Below, piece after piece: positions 1 through 7,819 of a stretch of 44,899 bases of DNA. This stretch comes from CAZCTC01 sp964501335 (GTDB lineage: Bacteria > Chloroflexota > Anaerolineae > B4-G1 > SLSP01): the NCBI GenBank assembly GCA_964501335.1, contig CAZCTC010000062.1, positions 1 to 44,899 on the forward strand, given 5' to 3'. Both the position numbers and the translations under genes were made by a program. The notes below the pieces were generated by a model. That model was not told where the DNA came from. It worked only from the letters and a program-made list of their open reading frames with translations, and did no database searches. How positions within the stretch are numbered: position 1 is the first letter of the stretch; the number at the start of each line of letters is the position of its first letter.

Positions 1-129
1 GGCTTTTCCAGAGCCGCCCCGGCGGCGCAGGCTGTCTACTGTCTACTTGCCGCTGTCTACTTTCTTGGGCCTTTTCCAGAGCCGCCCTGGCGACATGGGC
101 TGTCTATTGTCTACTTAATGCTGTCTACT
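1..129. repeat. Tandem repeat, period about 68 bp
   Basis: Two diverged copies of a 68-bp unit begin near positions 1 and 69. Each holds the string CCAGAGCCGCCC (at 8 and 76) followed by copies of CTGTCTACT or CTGTCTATT. The repeat runs off the left edge, so the array may be longer. It lies beyond the 3' end of the oxidoreductase gene, on its terminator side. No coding potential is evident. The function is unknown; it could be a minisatellite-like or REP-like array. Confidence 0.7.
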
Positions 130-162
130 TCCACTGAATTTGCATCCTTGGGGGTATCGCCG

Positions 163-1371
163 CTATCGGGCAGGAACCTTTCCGTAATAACAACGCAAGG
201 GAGCTACCTCCAGGCCCAACACACAATAGTTACACTTGATACAACGAGAGGCTTCCTGTTTTCCCGTCTGGAATTTTTGCAACAGATTGGGCTCAATAAT
301 GAAAGGGCGGCTCAGCGAAATAAAGTCGGCCTGCTGCTCTTTCAGAATTTTCTCCATATTGTCCAATCTGTGAACGCCCCCCACCACGATCACCGGAATG
401 GAAACCGCTTGTTTGATCGCCTGCGCGGCATCCACATTATAAAGCTCAATGGGCTCAGGCCGATTGACCAGCAGAGGGATCACCGGCTTCATCAAAGTTT
501 TCAAAACAGGAGCCATATTTCGATAGCTCTCCGTAAAAGTAAAGAAAGCATCCACCGGAACATTCGGGCCGCGCACCGTATACAAACCGTCTCCCAACAG
601 ACCACAGGAAACTTCAATAGCACTGCACCCTGCCGCTTCCAGCAATTTCGCAAAATTGACCGCCTCTGCAATCCGCAACCCCTGCTTATGGCCCTCATGG
701 CCGTTCATCTTGACCAAAACAGGATAGTCGGTGCCGACCCGGACCCGGGCGCGCTTGAAGATTTCCCCAACAATCCGGAAACGGTTTTCAACACTCCCGC
801 CCCACCGATCCTGCCGCTGATTGGCGGCCGGAGAAAAGAATTCCGAAAGCAGATAACCGTGAGCGATGTGCAGCTGCACCCCATCAAAGCCGGCCGCCCT
901 GGCCCGCACAATGCCGGCCACAAAGCGCTCGATGGTCTCCTCGATCTCAGCCTCCGTCATTTCATGGGGCAAATCCTCAGGAAAATATTTATCCTTGATA
1001 GGAGAAGGAGCAACCGTCGCCTCTCCGGTGACCTTCGAACGCGTCTGTCGTCCGCAATGAGCAATCTGCAAAATGAGGGGAGCGCCGGCCTCATGCACAG
1101 CCGCGACCATCTTTTTGTACACCGGGATCAGTTCATCGCGATCGATCATCATCATTCCGGGATAATTGGAGCGGCCATTTTGTTGAATCCCGGCATATCC
1201 GGTGATGATAGCCCCCACGCCGCCTTTGGCAAGACGGACATACAATTGAGTCAATGCTTCCGTCGGCACACCCAACTCATCGGCCAGCCCCTCATGAGTA
1301 GCAGAACGGAAAATCCGGTTACGAAGTTTGATCGTAGACAAATTTGTAGATTGAAAAACCAGACCGGCCAT
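163..1371 (-). CDS. Old Yellow Enzyme family NADH:flavin oxidoreductase (FMN)
   Basis: A 402-residue TIM-barrel flavoenzyme, expected to be cytosolic and to reduce activated C=C bonds with NAD(P)H through FMN. Family signatures seen: N-terminal LRNRIFRSATHEGLA, the FMN-site QIAHCGRQ, the substrate/flavin motif HIAHGYLLSEFFSPAANQR followed by DRWGGSVENR, and a late VVGGV turn. The C terminus has CIKCNYC plus a further Cys 11 residues on (C-x2-C-x2-C-x11-C), as in the 4Fe-4S members related to 2,4-dienoyl-CoA reductase. The NAD-binding domain of those larger enzymes is absent. An AAGGAG site precedes the ATG. It is convergent with nothing in the window and divergent from the membrane-protein genes to the right. 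The substrate cannot be told from sequence. Confidence 0.93.
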   Translation of the reverse strand: MAGLVFQSTNLSTIKLRNRIFRSATHEGLADELGVPTEALTQLYVRLAKGGVGAIITGYAGIQQNGRSNYPGMMMIDRDELIPVYKKMVAAVHEAGAPLILQIAHCGRQTRSKVTGEATVAPSPIKDKYFPEDLPHEMTEAEIEETIERFVAGIVRARAAGFDGVQLHIAHGYLLSEFFSPAANQRQDRWGGSVENRFRIVGEIFKRARVRVGTDYPVLVKMNGHEGHKQGLRIAEAVNFAKLLEAAGCSAIEVSCGLLGDGLYTVRGPNVPVDAFFTFTESYRNMAPVLKTLMKPVIPLLVNRPEPIELYNVDAAQAIKQAVSIPVIVVGGVHRLDNMEKILKEQQADFISLSRPFIIEPNLLQKFQTGKQEASRCIKCNYCVLGLEVAPLRCYYGKVPAR

Positions 1372-1734
1372 TGAAATCTCCTTAATAGTTAAAAATAAAT
1401 TATATTTTAACCATTAAAGGAAAAATATCAAGGAAGAGTTTTGTTTTTGTTTTCGCACGCATAGAAATGCATGCGAAAACATAGAAAAAACCGATCGGAA
1501 AGACAATCAAGGCAGGATGGATAGGATGACCTGATAGTAAAGAAAGGAAGCGATATGAAATGATAGCATTCTTCAAGAAATTAGACAAACACCACACTTA
1601 CATGCTTCTTTTGTATTTGAATTATGCATTAATACGAAATTGAATTACAATGGTCTCTGTAAGTTTTGTAAAAATTCTAAGGAAAGGAACGAGTTTTTCA
1701 CATCGCTGTCGGTTTTGAAAAACGGGGGAAAAAC
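1372..1734. other. AT-rich intergenic region between divergent genes
   Basis: About 360 bp of AT-rich DNA separate the leftward oxidoreductase from the rightward membrane-protein pair, so it should hold promoters for both. A TACAAT hexamer at 1646-1651 is a possible -10 for the rightward genes, but no well-spaced -35 is visible. A GGGGGA ribosome site lies just before the ATG at 1735. I see no credible gene here. Confidence 0.5.
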
Positions 1735-2451
1735 ATGAAAAGCATCAATCGCATCGTAGTGGGAGTCCTTTTGGGAATTATGAGCCTGTGCTGCCTGGGA
1801 TTGGGCATGAAAATCGCCATCCTGCAAGTCAACGACACGACCAAAAACATCGCCCAAATAAAAAAATTGCCGGAACTCAACGCCACCACTTTCCAACAAA
1901 CTCCGGTAAACAAAACGGTAGGCCTCACAGGTATCCTGACCGGTCCCAATGGGGAAACTCAATCGAATGGATTGGTTATCTATGAAAGAAAAGAATGGGA
2001 CGTCTCGGTAAGCACCAGCCACACCGGCAGCGGAAGAAATCGCCGCACGACCAGAGAAATAGAGGGAAACTGGGATTATCTGGGCACGGTCATGATCAAC
2101 TGTGCCTTAGCCGTGCCGGGCGGGAACATCCCCCTCAAGAGTACAAATGCAATGCGATTAGAGGAACCCTTGCATGAAATCGAAGAATACACCGCCACTT
2201 CCGGTGAATCTGACGAGGGCATCGTAGACGGCACCATTCGCCAGGAAGGGTTTCGCGCCGGGGACAACATCACCGTCATCGGAGTCAAAACCGCCGACGG
2301 CGTACAACCGAAACAAATCTTCGGCGGCACCCGGGCAGAATATATCAGTTATCTGGAAGGTCAGATCAATTACTATAGAGTAACCGGCGGTATGTTGATC
2401 GTCTTCGGAACGATATTGCTGATCGTTGCGGGACTGACCATATTCCTTTAG
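1735..2451 (+). CDS. Membrane protein with GIDE/MULAN-like domain, paralog 1
   Basis: 238 residues with one transmembrane helix at each end (about 6-28 and 214-237) and a soluble domain between, carrying motifs KKLPELNATTFQQ, GLTGILTGPNGE, GLVIYERK and GDNITVIGVK. This architecture matches the BAM/GIDE domain of eukaryotic MULAN-type membrane E3 ligases and its bacterial relatives, but there is no RING domain. The assignment is from recalled family features, not a search. It is followed after 124 bp by a close paralog, so the pair arose by tandem duplication. Role unknown; the domain probably faces the extracytoplasmic side or the bilayer surface. RBS GGGGG lies 8 nt before the ATG. Confidence 0.75.
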   Translation: MKSINRIVVGVLLGIMSLCCLGLGMKIAILQVNDTTKNIAQIKKLPELNATTFQQTPVNKTVGLTGILTGPNGETQSNGLVIYERKEWDVSVSTSHTGSGRNRRTTREIEGNWDYLGTVMINCALAVPGGNIPLKSTNAMRLEEPLHEIEEYTATSGESDEGIVDGTIRQEGFRAGDNITVIGVKTADGVQPKQIFGGTRAEYISYLEGQINYYRVTGGMLIVFGTILLIVAGLTIFL

Positions 2452-2575
2452 AAGGCGACACGCCCCGGATAGGAGAGAAAATTTTGGTTTGGATCTTCGC
2501 AACTTTTCCGGGGTAACCGCGCAGTTGGACAGTTTTTCGCAGGGCAGGACAAATCAAAAAACGAGGGGAAAAAAC

Positions 2576-3286
2576 ATGAAAGGTATTTCACGCATTATCG
2601 TAGCCATTCTATTTGGGCTCGCCGGTTTGGGATGTATTGGAACCGGCCTGTACATCGGCTTCGTCCAATCCGCTAAAATCTCCCGCAATGTCGCCGATAT
2701 CAAAAAACTGCCCGAACTTGACGCCGCTGCTTTCCAGCAAAGCGCAGCCGGCAAAACGGTCGCTCTCACGGGCATTCTGGTCGGGCCGAATGGAGAACTC
2801 CAATCCACGGGGCTGGTCATTTACGAAAGAAACAAATGGTCGGTCACCCAACGCACACGCCGAAGCTCAAGCGGTAGCTCCAGAAGAACCGAATATGAAG
2901 GAACGTGGATCTATCAGGGAAATAAAATGGTCAACTGTGCCCTGTCTCTGGGGGGCACCAATATCCCGCTGGAAGCCAACAATCAGGTGCAAATCGACAG
3001 CGCTTTACACAAAGCCAATGAATATGTACCTGCTTCCGGCGAATCGGCCGACGGCATCATCGAAGGCACCATTCGCCAATCCGGGTTCCAGGCCGGAGAT
3101 AAAGTCACCATTATTGGCGTCAAAACCGCCACGGGCGTGAGGCCCGGTCAGATTTACGGGGGAGACCGAAAAGGATATATCAGTTACCTGGAAGATCAGA
3201 CCGTCCAATCAAGAATTGCAGGGATCGTGATGGTGGTCATGGGAACCATTACCCTGATCGCCGTAGGATTGCTGATCTTTCATTAG
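2576..3286 (+). CDS. Membrane protein with GIDE/MULAN-like domain, paralog 2
   Basis: 236 residues, with the same layout as the gene at 1735: terminal hydrophobic helices and a central domain with KKLPELDAAAFQQ, ALTGILVGPNGE, GLVIYERN and GDKVTIIGVK. The two proteins align along their whole length. The ATG at 2576 is chosen because a GAGGGG site lies 7 nt upstream; an in-frame start at 2489 would add 29 residues not found in the paralog. It is probably co-transcribed with its paralog and the 345-residue gene downstream. Function unknown; a role in membrane or envelope signalling would be a guess. Confidence 0.78.
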   Translation: MKGISRIIVAILFGLAGLGCIGTGLYIGFVQSAKISRNVADIKKLPELDAAAFQQSAAGKTVALTGILVGPNGELQSTGLVIYERNKWSVTQRTRRSSSGSSRRTEYEGTWIYQGNKMVNCALSLGGTNIPLEANNQVQIDSALHKANEYVPASGESADGIIEGTIRQSGFQAGDKVTIIGVKTATGVRPGQIYGGDRKGYISYLEDQTVQSRIAGIVMVVMGTITLIAVGLLIFH

Positions 3287-3321
3287 CAACAAAAGCAACA
3301 AAAGAGAAAAGGAGGTCCAGA

Positions 3322-4359
3322 ATGGCGCTCAAACCTGAAAAAATGTTTTTTCAACGGCAGCCGGAACCCCGGGAACAGGCCTTCACGTTGCTGGTGCCGC
3401 AAGGCTGGCAACTGGCCGGAGGGATTTTCCGGGCCGATCTGATGCATCAACCAGTCACGCCACAGACCATCGCCGCCAAACTGGACTTCGGAGCGCAATC
3501 GGATGCCGCAGGGAGCATCATGCTGCGCTTATGCCCCGACATCCTGTATGTCGATCCCCGCTGGCTGGTCATGCCGCCGATGGGCGGAGTGGTCAACGGG
3601 GCGCTGGTGCAAATGTTGCTGCCAGCGGTCGCCTACCTGGTCCAGATGGTCTTCCCCTGGGCCCATCCTTACGCACAACAGGCCCAACTACGCGAGCAAA
3701 AACCGGCGCCGGAACTGATCCAACAATATCAACGCGATGCGGGCGGCGTCCTGCCAACCAACACCTACGACGCCGCCATTGCGACCTATACCTATGTAGA
3801 GAACGGCCGCCATTTCCAGGAACGGGCCCATACGGTCATTGAAAATATGGGGCAACTGGGGGTTGGCGCCTGGTGGAGCCGCAACACCTGGTACTACCGC
3901 GCCCCCGTTGAAGAATTCGCCGCCTGGGAAGGCGTGTTGGAACATATGCGCAGTTCGATCCAGGTCAACCGCCAGTGGGCAATCCAGGAAGGCGCACTCC
4001 AACAACAGCTGGCCCAGATGGCCGGCATGGCCCAGCGCGCCGAACAGCAACGAATGCAGGCGCGGCTGGAGACGCAACGTTACCTCCAACAAACCGCTCA
4101 AGAAATCGCCGACCACCGGCGCGACGTCAATGCCGAGATCCGCAATGACTCTTACCTCTGGATGACCAATCAAGAAGAATACGTCAATCCCTACAATCCC
4201 GACGAAATCCAAACCGGCTCCAATCAATGGCAATATCGGTGGACGACGCCGGACGGTCAGGAATTCTATACAGACTCCGAAAGCGACAATCCCAACTGGA
4301 TCGACGGGCTCAACAAACAGGAATGGCAACGCAGTCAGGTACGGCCCCGGAGAGGGTAA
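3322..4359 (+). CDS. Hypothetical protein, 345 aa, last gene of host membrane operon
   Basis: Not recognised. It has a strong AAAGGAGG site before the ATG and lies 35 bp after the second GIDE-like gene. Residues about 90-115 are moderately hydrophobic (VNGALVQMLLPAVAYLVQMV). Residues about 215-270 are Gln/Arg/Glu-rich and likely helical or coiled coil. The C terminus is rich in Asn, Trp, Tyr and Asp (NQWQYRWTTPDGQEFYTD). No signal peptide is seen. The operon position suggests it works with the two membrane proteins. It is the last host gene before the prophage border. Confidence 0.8.
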   Translation: MALKPEKMFFQRQPEPREQAFTLLVPQGWQLAGGIFRADLMHQPVTPQTIAAKLDFGAQSDAAGSIMLRLCPDILYVDPRWLVMPPMGGVVNGALVQMLLPAVAYLVQMVFPWAHPYAQQAQLREQKPAPELIQQYQRDAGGVLPTNTYDAAIATYTYVENGRHFQERAHTVIENMGQLGVGAWWSRNTWYYRAPVEEFAAWEGVLEHMRSSIQVNRQWAIQEGALQQQLAQMAGMAQRAEQQRMQARLETQRYLQQTAQEIADHRRDVNAEIRNDSYLWMTNQEEYVNPYNPDEIQTGSNQWQYRWTTPDGQEFYTDSESDNPNWIDGLNKQEWQRSQVRPRRG

Positions 4360-4456
4360 AAGCGAGTTTTTTTGGGTGCTTTTTTCCGAAGCTAACTGTA
4401 CAGGTTACGAAGCTATCTATTTTTTGAGGAATATTGAATACAAAGGGGAAAAAGGG

Positions 4457-4492
4457 AGTGGGCGGTATAGGGCTCGAACCTACGACCTCCTC
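4457..4492 (-). repeat. attL: 36-bp duplicated tRNA-Val 3' end
   Basis: Identical over 36 bp to 41532-41567, which is the 3' part of the intact tRNA-Val gene. The flanking bases differ immediately on both sides, so the repeat is exactly delimited. Because the 5' part of the tRNA is at the right border, the copy here is the displaced host 3' end and the prophage-borne copy restores the gene at attR. Confidence 0.92.
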
Positions 4493-4502
4493 GTCATGCG
4501 GT

Positions 4503-4520
4503 TAGGCTCGAACCTACAAC
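4503..4520 (-). repeat. Second partial TpsiC-arm-like copy inside attL
   Basis: A 13-base string GGCTCGAACCTAC at 4504-4516 repeats the T-arm region of attL (4471-4483), 33 bp away and in the same orientation. The surrounding sequence does not fold as a tRNA. It may be a remnant of an earlier att exchange or a secondary core site. Confidence 0.5.
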
Positions 4521-4529
4521 TAGCTGGAG

Positions 4530-4547
4530 GTAGGTGTAACGCCTAAA
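4530..4547. repeat. Candidate integrase arm site, left
   Basis: GTAGGTGTAACGC at 4530-4542 is the exact reverse complement of 41462-41474 near attR, so the prophage carries a 13-bp inverted repeat about 40-60 bp inside each border. Tyrosine recombinases of the lambda type bind such arm sites. A weaker relative, GGGGTAACGTC, lies at 41490-41500. Confidence 0.5.
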
Positions 4548-4577
4548 TCGCTTTCGAAATAGGCCATTTTGGAAATT

Positions 4578-4610
4578 AAAAGGAGGAGCCCCGAAGAGGC
4601 TCCTCCTTTT
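4578..4610 (-). terminator. Rho-independent terminator of the lysogeny operon
   Basis: A perfect 13-bp stem (4578-4590 with 4598-4610) and a 7-nt loop, with a run of T at the 3' side on both strands. It lies 15 bp after the stop of the leftward HIRAN-like gene and probably insulates the prophage border. Confidence 0.85.
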
Positions 4611-4624
4611 GCTCAAAGGTTAAT

Positions 4625-5320
4625 TTAATCCCAATACGAAATTACAATGCTCAATCCTCGATGTTCCTTTAATGCAGTTCCACCCGTAATTTTCTTAATC
4701 GTAACATCAACCTCTCGACCTTCAAGAATCACTGGCGTAAGTTCTGCACCAAGATAATCTTCAAGATATCCAAGATGGAACCATTTCTGCTCACTGTAAA
4801 ACCATAGACCAACGGCATGATCGCTGTGAGTGTTATAAGGTTCCGGTCGAGGAATTAGTTTATCTTTTGGAGATAAATAGGCTTCTATAATTAACTGACG
4901 ATCCATATTTGTATTTGGGCATTTAAAAGAAACCCCCTGAACCGTTGTTGGAATTTTACGTTTTTCTTTTTTCTTAGGTCTATTGGGCGGTAAGATATCA
5001 ATAGTTTTCGGCTTCTTAACCTCAACTTTTTGATTTTCTAATGCGTCCTTTATTGACTGAATAACATCGCCTGCTGAGGGCTTAATTACAACAATTTGTA
5101 ATTGTTCAAATTGAAGCAATGATTCAGCGGAAGAGATTGCAGAATCTGCATGTAACTTTTTTGCCTCCGGATTACGACACCGATTAAAAGCATTAAGCTC
5201 CTCATAAATTTCCTTTTGCTTTTTCGAAACCTCAGAATTAATGACGGTTACACATTCTGCGCACAATTCGTAATAATTTAAGATTTCCACTTCTTTCTTA
5301 CACCATTTACAAATTGTCAT
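4625..5320 (-). CDS. Zinc-finger protein with C-terminal HIRAN-like domain
   Basis: 231 residues. The N terminus has CKWC (4-7) and CAEC (20-23), a four-Cys zinc knuckle. Residues about 45-120 are Lys/Glu-rich and helical. Residues about 125-225 follow the HIRAN pattern: VQGVSF, a stretch ending RPEPYNTHSDHAVGLW, then HLGYLEDYLGAEL and a VDVTIKKITGG strand. HIRAN domains bind DNA ends or stalled forks and occur alone or fused to nucleases and helicases. The gene lies 3 bp after the repressor gene and must be expressed in the lysogen, so it is a moron candidate: superinfection exclusion, defence or DNA maintenance. The domain call is by motif pattern only. Confidence 0.8.
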   Translation of the reverse strand: MTICKWCKKEVEILNYYELCAECVTVINSEVSKKQKEIYEELNAFNRCRNPEAKKLHADSAISSAESLLQFEQLQIVVIKPSAGDVIQSIKDALENQKVEVKKPKTIDILPPNRPKKKEKRKIPTTVQGVSFKCPNTNMDRQLIIEAYLSPKDKLIPRPEPYNTHSDHAVGLWFYSEQKWFHLGYLEDYLGAELTPVILEGREVDVTIKKITGGTALKEHRGLSIVISYWD

Positions 5321-5323
5321 TCG

Positions 5324-5674
5324 CTATGCCTCCTTTGAAGCTGCCCGTTTACTTTCATTAGCAAGGCTCTTTGCCAGCCTCAAAATTGTATTTATATCTT
5401 CTGGGGAAAGAATGTTTAGATAGCTTTCAAGTTCTTGGCGTTCACTTTGCTGCGAGACAAGCGGAATCATTCCAGCCTTTCTAAATACCTCTTCTGCTGG
5501 AATGTTGAATCCGCGTGCTATGGCCATACAAAACTCATGTCCGGGGTTCCTGGTACGAGAAAGAACGTTAGATATTGTTGTATGGGAGATCCCGGACCTT
5601 TTTGCGAGTTCTCGAATTGACCACCCTCTCTGGTTTAATTCCTCAGTAATCCACAAGATCAAGTTTTCGTTCAT
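5324..5674 (-). CDS. XRE-family phage repressor
   Basis: 116 residues. A helix-turn-helix occupies about 10-65 (WSIRELAKRSGISHTTISNV), followed by a short helical C-terminal tail (residues 75-110) rather than a LexA-like protease domain. It should bind operators in the divergent region 5681-5779 and hold the RHH gene and early genes off. There is no clear Shine-Dalgarno before the ATG. It is the first gene of a two-gene leftward lysogeny operon. Without an autocleavage domain, induction would need another signal, such as an antirepressor or a metalloprotease; I found neither beside it. Confidence 0.88.
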   Translation of the reverse strand: MNENLILWITEELNQRGWSIRELAKRSGISHTTISNVLSRTRNPGHEFCMAIARGFNIPAEEVFRKAGMIPLVSQQSERQELESYLNILSPEDINTILRLAKSLANESKRAASKEA

Positions 5675-5680
5675 TTTTAA

Positions 5681-5779
5681 ATTGCCACCATTCTGTAACT
5701 AAAAGTTTACTTACGGCATGGTGGCAATGGTCACCGTTTTGGATTCTAGTATTGACAATGTAAATACAAGGTATATACT
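5681..5779. promoter_or_regulatory. Divergent promoter and operator region (genetic switch)
   Basis: An exact 11-bp inverted repeat ATTGCCACCAT (5681-5691) and ATGGTGGCAAT (5718-5728) brackets a 20-bp pseudo-palindrome GTAACTAAAAGTTTACTTAC (5695-5714). A further GGTG-n8-CACC pair lies at 5720-5735. The rightward promoter has TTGACA (5752-5757), a 16-bp spacer and TATACT (5774-5779), about 45 bp before the RHH gene. The layout is that of a phage immunity switch. Which protein binds which site is inferred. Confidence 0.75.
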
Positions 5780-5823
5780 GGTTTCAATTGCTTACACAAC
5801 GACTTCAAAAGCTGGAGGGCAAA

Positions 5824-6006
5824 ATGAATTCCGAAAACCAAAGAACTGAGCTTAAGCCCTTCACGGTTAAGCTCGGAACAGAAGAAAAAATGATGCTCGA
5901 AGAGATTTCGAAAATCTATAACCGATCTATGAGTGCCGTTATTCGGTCCTTAATCCGAAATAACTATCGAAAAGCAATCCAAAAACGGCAGGCCGTCGAG
6001 GCATAG
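5824..6006 (+). CDS. Ribbon-helix-helix (Arc/CopG-like) regulator
   Basis: 60 residues. The beta strand ELKPFTVKLG is followed by helices TEEKMMLEEISKIYN and SMSAVIRSLIRNNY, the fold of MetJ/Arc/CopG dimers. The ATG at 5824 is preceded by GGAGGG; an upstream in-frame start at 5788 would lie within the promoter's likely 5' leader. It is transcribed divergently from the XRE repressor and occupies the position of Cro, so it probably competes for or modulates the same operators. It is monocistronic, with hairpins following. Confidence 0.82.
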   Translation: MNSENQRTELKPFTVKLGTEEKMMLEEISKIYNRSMSAVIRSLIRNNYRKAIQKRQAVEA

Positions 6007-6011
6007 AAAAA

Positions 6012-6034
6012 GCCGCCGACTTGAGATCGGCGGC
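6012..6034. terminator. Hairpin after the RHH gene
   Basis: Stem GCCGCCGA (6012-6019) with TCGGCGGC (6027-6034), 7-nt loop, 6 bp after the RHH stop codon. There is no long T run after it, so it may act as a weak or bidirectional terminator in the convergent gap with integrase. Confidence 0.5.
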
Positions 6035-6127
6035 CGCACCAGACTAAGGTCGAGAAGCCTGGATACCCCATTTTATCACAATCCAGACCAGGCTGCACCT
6101 TAACATCACGAATAGCAGAGGTTTAGA

Positions 6128-6148
6128 CCTGCCGGCGCATCCGGCAGG
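6128..6148 (-). terminator. Hairpin after the integrase gene
   Basis: Stem CCTGCCGG (6128-6135) with CCGGCAGG (6141-6148) and a 5-nt loop, 6 bp beyond the integrase stop. No strong U tract follows on the minus strand. Confidence 0.45.
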
Positions 6149-6153
6149 ACAAT

Positions 6154-7224
6154 TTACCGGCGACGATCTAACGAACGCTTGAACAACGAGCTGGTCAGGC
6201 GCATCCCATTCTCAGGGTCGCTCTCCCGCTGGCTCATCACCATCAGGGTAGCGGCGATGGAATCGGAGGGCAGATCGCCGTAAATGCTTTCGGTTGTCGT
6301 AATGCTGTTGTGCATGACGTTTTGCGACACCGCTTTCAGCTCGTCCATGCTGCGGCAATAGCTCATAGCATGCACAACATGCCCATGCCGGATCCGGTGG
6401 GGCGAGGCATACTCGATGCCGGCCCGGGCACAGAGCAGCTTCAACCGGTCGCCCAGGTCGCCGGATCGGCTGAGGCCGGGAACCTGATTGGCGGCCGGAT
6501 TTCCGGTGCCGGCGTCGAAGATCGTGAACCACATCCCCTTTTCCCCGACGATCGGGGCAATCTTCCGGTGCCAGGCCCGCACAATCTCTCGTAAGTCCTC
6601 CAGATCCGGGTTGGGCAATAAATACGTGTTGGCGGCTTTGTCTCCTTTGGTGCGAACTCCCCACTGAGGCCACTGCCGCACCATGATCGGGTCGCGCGTG
6701 ATATCGACCGACCGGATGGGCAAAGAGCAGAAGGCCCCGTCGCGCATCCCGGAAAGAAAGAGAAAAGCGACGGCCGCAATATCCCGTTCCTCCACCAGGG
6801 AGCGGGGCTTGAGCGCCGTGATCTCCCGGACCATCGACAGAGTAAAGATGGGCTTCTCTTCGACCAGGCCGGTATCTTTGATCTTCGACTTCAACGAGTC
6901 GATCCAGCTCTTCTTGAATGAGCCGTAGCGGTCGGGGATTTCGTCCCTGGCCCACTCATAGAAGCCGCGGATGAATTCCAGCAGCTTCGCCCGATACGAG
7001 GCTGTCATCTCCTTCCCGTTCAGATACTCCACCAGGGTAGGGTTGATGTCCGTGGAATTGGTCAGGGGAATATCGGTGGCCCACTCCAGCAGCTCATCCA
7101 TCGCCCCCCGGATCGATTCAACGCTGCGGATTTTGTTCTGCAGGATGGTGCGGTGGTACTTGAGATAAAGGCGGGTGTCCTGCCAGTTGCGACGGTTGAT
7201 GAGGGCGTCGGGATGGCGTTTCAT
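6154..7224 (-). CDS. int: Phage tyrosine recombinase (integrase)
   Basis: 356 residues from the ATG at 7224, which overlaps the upstream stop as ATGA and has GGGAGGAG before it; an upstream in-frame start would add 17 residues inside the neighbour. The N-terminal SAM-like core-binding domain is at about 15-115. The catalytic domain shows Arg161 (SGMRDG), a Lys near 193 (RTKGDK), H276-x-x-R279 (HRIRH), His305 and the Tyr315 nucleophile (TESIYG). It is the element's own integrase by position, 1.7 kb from attL and co-transcribed with the small upstream gene. It should recombine tRNA-Val attB with attP. Confidence 0.92.
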   Translation of the reverse strand: MKRHPDALINRRNWQDTRLYLKYHRTILQNKIRSVESIRGAMDELLEWATDIPLTNSTDINPTLVEYLNGKEMTASYRAKLLEFIRGFYEWARDEIPDRYGSFKKSWIDSLKSKIKDTGLVEEKPIFTLSMVREITALKPRSLVEERDIAAVAFLFLSGMRDGAFCSLPIRSVDITRDPIMVRQWPQWGVRTKGDKAANTYLLPNPDLEDLREIVRAWHRKIAPIVGEKGMWFTIFDAGTGNPAANQVPGLSRSGDLGDRLKLLCARAGIEYASPHRIRHGHVVHAMSYCRSMDELKAVSQNVMHNSITTTESIYGDLPSDSIAATLMVMSQRESDPENGMRLTSSLFKRSLDRRR

Positions 7225-7610
7225 AGCTCCTCCCCCGACACAAACCGGTTGACTCTCCCGCCGCAGTTGGGACACTTCGCCCGCTCCTGGATCACGAGAT
7301 TTTTCAACGCCGTTCGGCTTACAGAGTCCGGATCAGGCCGGACCCCCTTACGGCACTTCAGACAGTAGAACTCCCCTTCTGCCAGGGGTTGTTTCTTTGA
7401 TCTTCGGTTGGTTTCATACCAGTTCCGAAATTCTTCTCCGATGATAAAGACGGCCTGCCTCGTTTCCCGATGGGGCGCACCGACCTCCAAGGCGTGCCGT
7501 AAGTGACGAGCCTCAACATCCAGCTCGTCGGACAACTCCTGAAGCGTGTACTCCATGTAAAGGAGTCTCGGCAGCCGGGCCGCCTGAGATTGGGTTAATC
7601 TGAAGTCCAT
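7221..7610 (-). CDS. HTH/zinc-ribbon protein upstream of integrase
   Basis: 129 residues. The ATG at 7610 has GGAGG 8 nt upstream; longer in-frame starts lack such a site. The first 60 residues are a helix-turn-helix type domain (YTLQELSDELDVEARHLRHA) like MerR/excisionase folds. The C terminus is a zinc ribbon with C83-x2-C86 and C113-x2-C116. It overlaps int by 4 bp, so translation is probably coupled. It may be a recombination directionality factor or an autoregulator of the int operon; a second excisionase-type gene lies at 41127, so the roles are uncertain. Confidence 0.8.
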   Translation of the reverse strand: MDFRLTQSQAARLPRLLYMEYTLQELSDELDVEARHLRHALEVGAPHRETRQAVFIIGEEFRNWYETNRRSKKQPLAEGEFYCLKCRKGVRPDPDSVSRTALKNLVIQERAKCPNCGGRVNRFVSGEEL

Positions 7611-7627
7611 ACGTATGCCTCCACGTT

Positions 7628-7775
7628 GAATTTGCCCTTTTTTGGCAAATCCTTGTGGCTTTCCCTGGAGGGATCTGGGGTGGAAGCCATGCCGGGGAGC
7701 GGCGGGAACCACTCCCCGGCGGGTGTGAAAGAAGCGATTTCATTATATCAGATCCCACACTCTGATGGTAATCGC
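7628..7775. promoter_or_regulatory. Divergent control region between int operon and early operon
   Basis: It holds a hairpin ATTTGCC-n6-GGCAAAT near 7628-7648, a GC-rich inverted repeat CCGGGGAG/CTCCCCGG at 7692-7719, and nested inverted repeats: GCGATT (7734-7739) with AATCGC (7770-7775), and ATCAGA (7747-7752) with TCTGAT (7761-7766). The last set straddles the AT-rich segment expected to hold the rightward early promoter and looks like an operator. No consensus -35/-10 pair is clear. Confidence 0.5.
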
Positions 7776-7819
7776 AATGAATTGATAAATCAACAAAATG
7801 CAGGAGATATGCAATAAAA

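Noticed and set aside
118..1374. Long open frame on + strand opposite the oxidoreductase
   Set aside because: It is antisense to a well-supported flavoenzyme gene with clear motifs, and its own translation lacks domain patterns.
4493..4560. Second tRNA gene next to attL
   Set aside because: Only a T-arm-like string is present; no acceptor, D or anticodon arms can be formed.
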